Source: DASXZH01 sp036502005
GTDB lineage: Bacteria; Armatimonadota; Fimbriimonadia; Fimbriimonadales; Fimbriimonadaceae
Direction of reading: 5' to 3'
Assembly: GCA_036502005.1 (NCBI GenBank)
Contig: DASXZH010000082.1
Coordinates: forward strand, 8,266-72,265
Length of the DNA: 64,000 bases
The translations under genes and the position numbers were made by a program. Shown here in pieces: positions 44,047 to 51,222 of the stretch. A model generated the notes under the pieces. That model was not told where the DNA came from, searched no databases, and saw only the letters and a list, made by a program, of their open reading frames with translations. Numbering within the stretch: position 1 is the stretch's first letter; each line of letters opens with the position of its first letter.

Positions 44047-44072
44047 ATTCGCGAAGATCGGTGCAGCGCGTT

Positions 44073-45128
44073 ATGGATATTCTGCAGCAGTTAAATCAAA
44101 TAGCGGTCGAACGAGACATTCCCCTTGATGATCTACTGCGTGAAATCGAAGAATCACTCGCCGTAGCCTACAAAAAGTTCGTCGGCGTAGGCAGCGATAT
44201 CCCTCTCGAAGTTTCCGTCCACATCGATACCAAAAAAGGCTGGACGGCATTCTTACAGCGCGAAGTAGTTGGCACCATCAGCGAAGCTCGCTTCCAGATG
44301 ACCCTTGCCGAAGCCCGCAAGCGAAAGCCCGATGCCGAGATCGGTGATTTCATCGAAACCGAAATCAACCCCGATATATTCGGCCGCATTGCTGCCCAAA
44401 CGTTCAAGCAGGTCCTTAGCCAAAAGCTGAGAGAAGCTGAAACAAGGCAGATCCACGACGTTTTCAGCGAGCGGATGGGTGAAGTCGTTTCGGGGGCTGT
44501 ATCGAGACGAGAAGGCCAGAGCGTCTACATTCAGGTGAACAAGGTCGAGACCGAGCTTCCCAAAAGAGAACAGGTCCCCACCGAGCCGTACCGCCCCAAC
44601 GATCGTCTGCGCGTTTACGTGCTAAGAGTCGACGACAGCATGAAGAGGCTGCGTGTGCTTGTAAGCCGAACGCATCCGAACCTCCTGAGAAAACTTTTTG
44701 AACTTGAGGTTCCCGAGATCGCCCAAGGCGTCGTCGTCATCAAGAGCGTTGCCCGCGAGCCTGGCCAAAGAAGCAAGGTCGCGGTTGAAAGCACCGACGA
44801 AAGAGTCGACGCCGTTGGCTCCTGTGTCGGCCAGCGCGGAACCAGAGTTCAGGCCATTGTGGATGAGCTCTACGACGAGAAGATCGACATCGTGCCGTAC
44901 AGCGAGGACTCCGTTACGTATATTACAAATGCGCTAAGCCCGGCTAAGGTCAACTCCATTAAGCTTAACGAAGAAGACCACAGCGCCTACGTGGTCGTCC
45001 CCGATAATCAACTTTCGCTTGCCATTGGAAAGGGTGGGCAAAACGTGAGGCTGGCAGCAAGGCTGACGGATTGGAAGATCGATATCCGAAGCGAAGCCCA
45101 GGCAGCTACCGAAGGAAAACCAAAATAG
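44073..45128 (+). CDS. nusA: Transcription termination/antitermination factor NusA
   Basis: The 351-residue protein has the NusA N-terminal RNAP-binding domain (MDILQQLNQIAVERDIPLDD, then EIEESLAVAYKKF and IAAQTFKQVLSQKLREAE). An S1 domain follows (GEVVSGAVSRREGQSVYIQV) and two KH domains (SRTHPNLLRKLFELEVPEI, CVGQRGTRVQAIVDEL, LAIGKGGQNVRLAARLTDWK). It lacks the C-terminal acidic repeats of E. coli NusA, as in many phyla. The frame is open back to 43863, but that part is made of repeat and leader sequence; ATG 44073 is the homologous start. First gene of nusA-ylxR-infB; no rimP precedes it. Confidence 0.96.
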   Translation: MDILQQLNQIAVERDIPLDDLLREIEESLAVAYKKFVGVGSDIPLEVSVHIDTKKGWTAFLQREVVGTISEARFQMTLAEARKRKPDAEIGDFIETEINPDIFGRIAAQTFKQVLSQKLREAETRQIHDVFSERMGEVVSGAVSRREGQSVYIQVNKVETELPKREQVPTEPYRPNDRLRVYVLRVDDSMKRLRVLVSRTHPNLLRKLFELEVPEIAQGVVVIKSVAREPGQRSKVAVESTDERVDAVGSCVGQRGTRVQAIVDELYDEKIDIVPYSEDSVTYITNALSPAKVNSIKLNEEDHSAYVVVPDNQLSLAIGKGGQNVRLAARLTDWKIDIRSEAQAATEGKPK

Positions 45129-45184
45129 AGAACATTAAGTCAAGCGAACAATACATTGCTCACGGAGCGGGGATATGAGGCCCA

Positions 45185-45469
45185 GTGAACTCAACTTCTC
45201 CACAACGTTCGTGTATCGCTTGCAGGCATAAAGCCGCCCAAGACTCTTTCTTTCGAATCGCAAGTGATTCGACCGGCCAGTTGTCCATTTTGGACCGCGG
45301 CCCCTCCTATAGCCGCAGCGCATATCTTTGCCTCAACCAAGAGTGCGTGGAAAAAGGGCTAAGCAAAGGTCGCATTGCTCGTGCATTGCGCCTTCCCGTC
45401 TCGTCTTCGGATGAGGCGAAGATTCTGAATGATTTAATATGCAAACTACACAAAAAGAGAACACTATGA
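45185..45469 (+). CDS. ylxR: YlxR family (DUF448) RNA-binding protein
   Basis: The 94-residue protein has the family start RSCIACRHKAAQDSFFRIA and later RSAYLCLNQECVEKGLSKGR, the typical 'GR.ay.C....C...a...k' pattern. Start is GTG 45185, with GAGG at 45177-45180 as ribosome-binding site. It overlaps infB by four bases (ATGA), the standard nusA-ylxR-infB order. Confidence 0.93.
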   Translation: MNSTSPQRSCIACRHKAAQDSFFRIASDSTGQLSILDRGPSYSRSAYLCLNQECVEKGLSKGRIARALRLPVSSSDEAKILNDLICKLHKKRTL

Positions 45470-47385
45470 CCGTTGCGATTGCAGATCTCGCGAAAGAATT
45501 TGGGTTGAAGCCAGGGCAAGTATTTAACGTCCTGAACGACCTGGGCATTGAGCACGATGCCGCCAGTTTTGATGCCGACGAAGACACTCTCGAGCTCATT
45601 AGAAGCGAACTGCCGGCACTGAGGGACTCCAAGGTCATTCATCTTCCGCCAAACAGAACGCCGCGCGATATCGCGTCCGCTCTCGGCGTGCCACAGCCCG
45701 AAATCCAGAAAACGCTGATGGCCAAGTTGCGGGTTATGGCAACTCTTACCACCACCCTCAAGCCCGATGTTGCAGAGAAGTTGGTGGAAGCGTTCGGCTA
45801 TAAGCTGGAATGGGCCGAAGCCGTTGCGCCAAGGCCGGTTCAAACAACCGCCGTTATCCAACAAGCGAAGAAAGCCGCGGAAGCAATTATTCGGCCGCCG
45901 GTTGTGACCATCATGGGGCACGTCGACCATGGCAAGACTTCCCTTCTCGACTACATTCGAAAGGCGAATGTAGCCGGCAAAGAGCATGGCGGAATTACCC
46001 AACACATCGGCGCCTATCAGGTCGAACTCCCCGAAGGCAAGATCACTTTTCTCGATACTCCCGGCCACGCGGCGTTCACTGCCATGCGAGCCCGCGGAGC
46101 GCAGGTCACCGATATCGCGGTTCTTGTAGTTGCCGCCGATGACGGCATCATGCCTCAGACCGTCGAGGCTATCAACCACATCAAGGCTGCCAACGTGCCC
46201 ATGATCGTGGCTGTAAACAAGATCGACAAGCCCGGTTCAAATCCCGAGCGCGTGATCATGCAGCTCACGGAGCATGAAGTGGTTCCGGAGGCCTATGGCG
46301 GACAGACCATCACGTGCAACGTTTCCGCCGTGACCGGCGAGGGCGTTCCTCAACTGCTGGAAATGATTCTGCTTCAAGCGGAAGTTTTGCAGCTTAAGGC
46401 AGACCCCAAGGGCAAGTTCGAAGGCGTGGTTGTTGAGGCCAAGCTTGAAAGGGGCCGAGGCCCGGTAGCTACCATTTTGGTTCAGGAAGGCACGCTGAAG
46501 ACGGGCGATGCGGTTGTTGTTGGCAACACCTTCGGCCGGTTGAAGGCGATGACCGATTACAGGGGCGAGCGCATTAACGATGCCGGCCCTTCGACTCCTG
46601 TCGAGATTTTAGGATTAAGCGATGTTCCGATGGCGGGCGACAAAGTCGAGTCCGCAATTGATGAAAGATCGGCCCGCGAAATCGCCGAGAACCGAGCCGA
46701 GACTCAGCGTGTGAAATCGCTTGAGGCGCCTTCACGCGGTATGAGCCTTGCGGATCTTCGAACAAAGCTCACCGAAGGCGTGATGAAGGACTTGAACCTG
46801 GTTGTAAAAGCCGACGTTCAGGGATCTGTCGAAGCCGTCCGCGGTCTGCTGGAGAAGCTGGAAAGCGACGAAGTCGAAGTCAAGGTTTTGCACAGTGGCG
46901 TCGGCTCCATCACGGAGAGCGACATTCTGCTTGCAAACGCCGCCAACGCTATCTGCATCGGCTTCAACACCCGCGCCGAACCGGGCGCAAAGAAGGAAGC
47001 CGAGCGGCGCAAGGTTGAGATTCGAACCTACACAATCATTTACGAACTGATCGAGGACATCGAACTCGCTGTGAAAGGCATGCTGGAGCCGAAGTTCCAG
47101 GAAGAGTATTTGGGCTCTGCCGAGATCCGACAGGTCTTCAACCTTACGAAGTTCGGCCACGTGGCTGGCTCGCACTGCAGCGATGGCAAGCTCACGCGGA
47201 ATGCTTTGGTTCGTGTTAATCGAGATAAGGTGCTTGTTTACGAAGGCAAGATCTCTTCGCTTAAGCATTTGAAGGAAGACGTCCGCGAAGTTACGCAAGG
47301 CTTCGACTGCGGTATCCAGTTCGAGAACTGGACCGGATTCAAGGCCGGCGATATTGTGGAAGCGCACGAGTTGGTTCAGGTTTAA
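45466..47385 (+). CDS. infB: Translation initiation factor IF-2
   Basis: Binds fMet-tRNA and GTP on the 30S subunit. The 639-residue protein has a short N-terminus with an IF2-N-like helix (TVAIADLAKEFGLKPGQVFN). The G domain shows GHVDHGKTS (151-159), DTPGHAAF, NKIDKPGSN and a following SAVTGEG. Domains II-IV follow (KLERGRGPVATILVQEGTLK, LNLVVKADVQGSVEAV, FNTRAEPGAKKEAERRKVEI). The long disordered N-terminal region of many bacteria is absent. I use ATG 45466, which overlaps the ylxR stop codon; an upstream ATG at 45439 is in frame. Confidence 0.97.
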   Translation: MTVAIADLAKEFGLKPGQVFNVLNDLGIEHDAASFDADEDTLELIRSELPALRDSKVIHLPPNRTPRDIASALGVPQPEIQKTLMAKLRVMATLTTTLKPDVAEKLVEAFGYKLEWAEAVAPRPVQTTAVIQQAKKAAEAIIRPPVVTIMGHVDHGKTSLLDYIRKANVAGKEHGGITQHIGAYQVELPEGKITFLDTPGHAAFTAMRARGAQVTDIAVLVVAADDGIMPQTVEAINHIKAANVPMIVAVNKIDKPGSNPERVIMQLTEHEVVPEAYGGQTITCNVSAVTGEGVPQLLEMILLQAEVLQLKADPKGKFEGVVVEAKLERGRGPVATILVQEGTLKTGDAVVVGNTFGRLKAMTDYRGERINDAGPSTPVEILGLSDVPMAGDKVESAIDERSAREIAENRAETQRVKSLEAPSRGMSLADLRTKLTEGVMKDLNLVVKADVQGSVEAVRGLLEKLESDEVEVKVLHSGVGSITESDILLANAANAICIGFNTRAEPGAKKEAERRKVEIRTYTIIYELIEDIELAVKGMLEPKFQEEYLGSAEIRQVFNLTKFGHVAGSHCSDGKLTRNALVRVNRDKVLVYEGKISSLKHLKEDVREVTQGFDCGIQFENWTGFKAGDIVEAHELVQV

Positions 47386-47513
47386 TCTGCGGCGCCGTCA
47401 CGAGTTAGTTCAGATTTAAGGGTTTCGGGACCGGGAAGATCAGGTACTTTGCCACGGACTCTCGGACCTTCTACTTTCGGTAAGTGGGATTCAACAACGT
47501 AGTACAATGGGAC

Positions 47514-47711
47514 ATGAAAGAGTTTACTCGTGGCCCTACGAGTTTCTTTGTGGCCTTCACATCGGTCACTTTCGGTATCGTGGCAACTGAGACTATTCAT
47601 CCAGGGAATGCCATAATCTTGAAGCCAATATTAGCCGGGCTGCTCGCGCTATTAACATGGCTGCTACTCACTTTTCTGATTCTAATTATTAAAAAGTCTC
47701 GGAAGCATTAG
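47514..47711 (+). CDS. Possible small membrane protein, 65 aa
   Basis: It would read MKEFTRGPTSFFVAFTSVTF with one certain hydrophobic hairpin (ILAGLLALLTWLLLTFLILI) and a basic end (KKSRKH). No family is recognised and the ribosome-binding site is weak. It may be real because hydrophobicity and the positive-inside end are coherent, but a chance frame is possible. Confidence 0.4.
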   Translation: MKEFTRGPTSFFVAFTSVTFGIVATETIHPGNAIILKPILAGLLALLTWLLLTFLILIIKKSRKH

Positions 47712-48340
47712 TCTGAGATTTTTGAAACGGACCCACTCCCCAATTTCCGAGGCTTGTTCCCCGAGCCTGCCCCGGTTCGCTCGCGGACTCGCTTACCGCT
47801 TTCCTTTGTCGGTGTGTTCAGGTTGAACCCGCGTGCGCATATTGGAAAGCTTCCGACCTCCTCACGCGAGAGGCGAAGGTATTAGGCAATACTGTCGCGG
47901 TTGACGGTCAATACGCTTGAATCTGTCGCGAACCTTTGGGCTGCGAAAGCTTGCCTTGAGCCCACCCTTGACGGTGTCGCCCCGTAGAATCCGCCCCGGA
48001 GGGGCCCAAGATCTTAGCCGGCAGTTGAGCCGTAGGCGACACTGCCGGTAAGTCCAGAATCCAACGTCCCGCACACCAGAGGTGTGCTAGAAAAACCTAT
48101 TCGTGCCATCCTCTTTGAATAGGATTGAGCAAGTTGCCAGCAAGCGCAATTCTGGCACACCTTCGGCGTGCGGGGAAAAATGTGACGTCTCTCCGGCAGT
48201 GTCGCGTACGGCTCAACTGCCGGCTAAGTTATCCTGCCCCTCCGGGGCAACAGGCACGTTGTTTAAATCCTTGCTGCCGCGCGGAACGCTTATAAGCGCC
48301 AGCGGATTATTTGAGAGGGTGCATAGCACGGAGGCTGATA
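47712..48340. repeat. Gene-free stretch with an inverted pair of CCGGCAG/TGAGCCGTA repeats
   Basis: Copy A (about 47995-48090) has CTTAGCCGGCAGTTGAGCCG followed by a CGACACTGCCGG arm and GCACACCAGAGGTGTGC. Copy B (about 48152-48250) is its reverse complement, with one mismatch over about 36 bases. Both ends carry CCCC(T/G)CCGGGG-type hairpins. The left part (47750-47880) includes a degenerate copy of the family-5 repeat (CGGTTCGCTCGCGGACTC). No gene is seen. Confidence 0.82.
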
Positions 48341-49429
48341 CTAAGTGGGCGGCACTGTATCTTCCCATCCTTCGTCGAACCAGAAATGCCAAGGGTTCTT
48401 GGCGATCTTTTCCCAATCCAGTGAGTCGTTAAGCAGCCATTTATAGATTTTGGTTCTCACAATTGCGCGTTTCGCTTCAGGCCAGAAAGGATCAAAATTG
48501 GGTGCGTCTTTAAGCACTTTGTGAATTTTATAAGCCACGATGTCAGCTACCGAAACCGAAATGTGGGGTCGGTGAGCGTCGACAACAGAAATAGAAGCAT
48601 CGTCAGATTGAAACGCTACACCAAGCCGCGTTCGTATCGCAAGAGCACGAGGCTGTTTGCTGAGCATAACCTGAACCACATATCGTCTAAACGCGGGAAC
48701 TAGCAGGAGGTGAGTCGACACAACTCCGTCCAAGTCGAAAGCCCTGCCGGTGCCAGAATGGGGCTCATCCCCATCCTTCATCATTGACTTGAAAACCTCG
48801 TCGCCGGTTTCCTGTAGCCTCTTGTTCGCCGGGTTATCCCATAGCGCAATGAATAAAAACGGCGCTTCCCCTACCAAGAGTTGAAAGTGACTGGAAAACT
48901 GCTTGATATCGTTTGGCGCCGAAATATCTGCCGCGCGTACTCGGTCAGAAATTAGCGCCCCGATCCATGGGGCTTCAACCGCGAACATGACTTGGTCCAG
49001 CTTTTTCAAGGCACTTGCGCACAGGACTTGGTTTAACTTAACCGAGCTTTTCAAGTCCCAATGGGCGAGGTAGTGGCCAATTCTAAAGCTGTCGCCATAA
49101 AGGTAGGTATCCGTTTTGAAGTCTATTTGAGCACTCTGCGACTCAAGCGCGAGTGCCCGTTCAATCATAAGACTTGTGACCTGGGCGCCATTCGCCTCTC
49201 GAAGGTCCTCGCCTTTCATTCGATAGGGTTGCATCCATTTATCAGCCGGCACGTATTTAACCGGTTCAACTAGGTACCGAGCTGCTTTCGCCCATTGCAC
49301 CTGGGCATGGTCATTCTCTAGAGTGGATAACGCAGTCTGTGGTGTGAATTCTACAGGTCTTGTCACAGAGAGCAGGAACACGACTGCGCTGCAAAGTAAG
49401 GCGGACATGGCTGAAAGACGCCATACCAT
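48341..49429 (-). CDS. Unknown protein with N-terminal membrane/signal segment
   Basis: The 362-residue protein starts with a hydrophobic stretch (SAMSALLCSAVVFLLSVTRP), then an entirely soluble, mixed alpha/beta body with no motif I know. Distinct parts are MIERALALESQSAQIDFKTD, EAPFLFIALWDNPANKRLQE, GTGRAFDLDGVVSTHLLLVP and a Trp-rich end (NPWHFWFDEGWEDTV). It should be anchored outside the cytoplasm. Function unknown. Confidence 0.65.
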   Translation of the reverse strand: MVWRLSAMSALLCSAVVFLLSVTRPVEFTPQTALSTLENDHAQVQWAKAARYLVEPVKYVPADKWMQPYRMKGEDLREANGAQVTSLMIERALALESQSAQIDFKTDTYLYGDSFRIGHYLAHWDLKSSVKLNQVLCASALKKLDQVMFAVEAPWIGALISDRVRAADISAPNDIKQFSSHFQLLVGEAPFLFIALWDNPANKRLQETGDEVFKSMMKDGDEPHSGTGRAFDLDGVVSTHLLLVPAFRRYVVQVMLSKQPRALAIRTRLGVAFQSDDASISVVDAHRPHISVSVADIVAYKIHKVLKDAPNFDPFWPEAKRAIVRTKIYKWLLNDSLDWEKIAKNPWHFWFDEGWEDTVPPT

Positions 49430-49480
49430 TCCTTATAGAAGCAAGATATGGCACTGCACTTTCTGGTCCCGTTGACAGGA

Positions 49481-50641
49481 CTATCGACTATCGACTGCGT
49501 GCAGCGCCTTAATTCTGGATTTGCGGCTCTCGGGGCTGTCCAAGCTAAATGTTCGAGCGTCTCCCAAGTGGTCTCTCACAAACGCTTGCATCTTTTCAAC
49601 TTCTTCCTTTAGAGCTGAGTCAGATTTCGAGAACGTGGCCCAAACGATCTCTTTCGCTTCCGGGTCGTAATCCCACAATCCAACAACTCGGCCCCGGTTA
49701 AAAATGAGGTTTGAGTTCACTTTCTCAATGTCCGCGCCCATAAAGATCGGGTGGGAGATATCGCTGGGTATTCCCGAAAGCAAATTCAAGATCGGATCAA
49801 TCCGCCCGAGTAATCGGTAGCTTGGCTTCGAAGGCATTTCATAAGAAGCATAAGAGTCGGCTTCGTTTGGAAGTATCAGAAGATCGTCGACAGAAGCCAG
49901 CTTTAGAGGAGCGACCGCTTCCTTGGCCAGTTTGCCCGTAATCCCAAGAAAGAGTTGAAATTCTTTTAATGAAGCCGGTCCTATCCATTGAAAAAACAAC
50001 GCCGCAACCCGGGCGAGGGCTTCCTCGCGGTTGAAAAGCAAACCCTCCAGAGGGTTGGGCTTCCAAAGAACATACTTGTACCGTTGCTGATCCAGTCGGC
50101 CGTTGACCGGTAGGCGCCGAATAAAGCCTGTCGTTTGCAGCCAGCCTAGAACGGGCGGCAAAGTTGAACTCACGCCCCTCTTTTTCCCTTCTTCACCGAA
50201 GCTTCGGACCTTGTCCCCAACTTCGTTCTTGATCTCCGTCGGATCGAGTGGCCCCTTTTCCAATGCGCTTAAAACTGCTTCTCGAAGGCGATCCAAATCG
50301 GGTTGCTCCACTCCCAAATACCGCTTTAGCAGCGCGATCTCGGCATGCTCGCCACCCCCTTGAGCCATCAAAAGCGCCAAAGCAAAATGCTCTTGCGGTA
50401 AGACGTAGGTGCAGCTACGGGCGCTGGGAAGTTCGTAAATCTCTAGTTCGGCTACTGCTTTATCGATGGCCTCACGCGAAGATCCAGATCTACCATGAAT
50501 AGCAAGATACGGGCTCACGCCGCCAACCGATCGGCTCCAGCCGCATTGAAGAAGCACCTCGCGTGGGCTTTTGCCCGCCATCGATCCATCAAGACCTTGC
50601 TTGCTCCAACGCCATGCGAGGAGTTTTGTGTTTAACGCCAT
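49481..50641 (-). CDS. Winged-helix DNA-binding domain protein (HTH_42 / AlkZ-like)
   Basis: The 386-residue protein fits the HTH_42 (DUF1006) family, which includes the DNA glycosylases AlkZ and YcaQ. Signs are the N-terminal LAWRWSKQGLDG and GVSPYLAIHGR region, TYVLPQEHFALALLMA, a Glu/Lys-rich winged-helix segment (SALEKGPLDPTEIKNEVGDK), the RVAALFFQWIGPASLKEFQL segment and the C-terminal FNRGRVVGLWDYDPEAKEIV. AlkZ relatives open interstrand crosslinks. Whether this one is a glycosylase is not certain, since I cannot place the Gln-X-Gln motif with confidence. Confidence 0.8.
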   Translation of the reverse strand: MALNTKLLAWRWSKQGLDGSMAGKSPREVLLQCGWSRSVGGVSPYLAIHGRSGSSREAIDKAVAELEIYELPSARSCTYVLPQEHFALALLMAQGGGEHAEIALLKRYLGVEQPDLDRLREAVLSALEKGPLDPTEIKNEVGDKVRSFGEEGKKRGVSSTLPPVLGWLQTTGFIRRLPVNGRLDQQRYKYVLWKPNPLEGLLFNREEALARVAALFFQWIGPASLKEFQLFLGITGKLAKEAVAPLKLASVDDLLILPNEADSYASYEMPSKPSYRLLGRIDPILNLLSGIPSDISHPIFMGADIEKVNSNLIFNRGRVVGLWDYDPEAKEIVWATFSKSDSALKEEVEKMQAFVRDHLGDARTFSLDSPESRKSRIKALHAVDSR

Positions 50642-50739
50642 GCCCTCCTATTTTAGCAATTGGGGCCATGAGGTTTTTGTCCGATCTTGCGGTTATAGCA
50701 CCGCCGCAAAGGCGGCGGATCTTGATATCACTTGAGCGG

Positions 50740-50878
50740 GCGAAGCTGTGGAGTGCTGGAGCTTGCTCCAGCTTAAATCAGGCAGCTTGCTGCCGCGCCA
50801 AGGGCCCATTTTGGCCCCTGTGAAGCAAGGTTGGTGGCAGACATCCGAAGCAAGCTTCACGCACTCCATAGCTGCGCG
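50740..50878. repeat. AGCTTGCT palindromic repeats, inverted pair
   Basis: Forward copy 50740-50797 (CGAAGCTGTGGAGTGC, GGAGCTTGCTCC, GGCAGCTTGCTGCC) and reverse copy 50847-50878 (GAAGCAAGCTTC, GCACTCCATAGCTGCGCG). A small GCCGCCGCAAAGGCGGCGG-like hairpin precedes them at about 50702. Confidence 0.85.
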
Positions 50879-50892
50879 TTCAGCCGCGGGTT

Positions 50893-51111
50893 CTACTTAG
50901 AGCTTATAACTCTGGGATGAAATACCCTTGTTCTTCCAGCAGCCGTATTCTTAAAAACATGGTTTAAGGGAGCTTGATGCGTGACTGCAGCGAACTGTGG
51001 CGCGGCAAAAGCCGATGTGCTTAAAGCCACAGTTCCGTAACTGATGCAGCCCAATGTGACGGCTAATATGCCGCGGAATTTTCGTGATGCCATATAACTG
51101 CTATTCCGCAT
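50893..51111 (-). CDS. Possible small secreted protein, 72 aa
   Basis: The frame encodes a clear signal peptide (KFRGILAVTLGCISYGTVAL, then STSAFAAPQ with an AFA-A cleavage site) and a short mature part of about 35 residues (VTHQAPLNHVFKNTAAGRTR). No family is recognised. It is divergent from clpB. The strength of the signal peptide is the only support. Confidence 0.5.
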   Translation of the reverse strand: MRNSSYMASRKFRGILAVTLGCISYGTVALSTSAFAAPQFAAVTHQAPLNHVFKNTAAGRTRVFHPRVISSK

Positions 51112-51146
51112 TCGCGCATAAATCTCGTAATAGAAGATGTTAACAC

Positions 51147-51180
51147 CTTGAAACTTTTCAAGCTAAGCGCATGTTATAAT
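51147..51180 (+). promoter_or_regulatory. clpB promoter region with a perfect CTTGAAA inverted repeat
   Basis: CTTGAAA (51147-51153), two bases, then TTTCAAG (51156-51162) is a perfect 7-2-7 palindrome. A TATAAT box follows at 51175-51180, about 42 bases before the clpB start. CTTGAAA is also the -35 consensus of E. coli sigma-32 promoters, and CTTGA...TCAAG resembles the HspR (HAIR) operator, though HAIR has a longer spacer. It is a good candidate heat-shock control site. Confidence 0.65.
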
Positions 51181-51222
51181 AAACATAAGATCATTTGAGT
51201 GCATAAGGCTCAATACTAAACC

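Noticed and set aside
43863..44072. 70-residue N-terminal extension of NusA
   Set aside because: It translates repeat and leader sequence including the terminator; NusA homology begins at the ATG at 44073.
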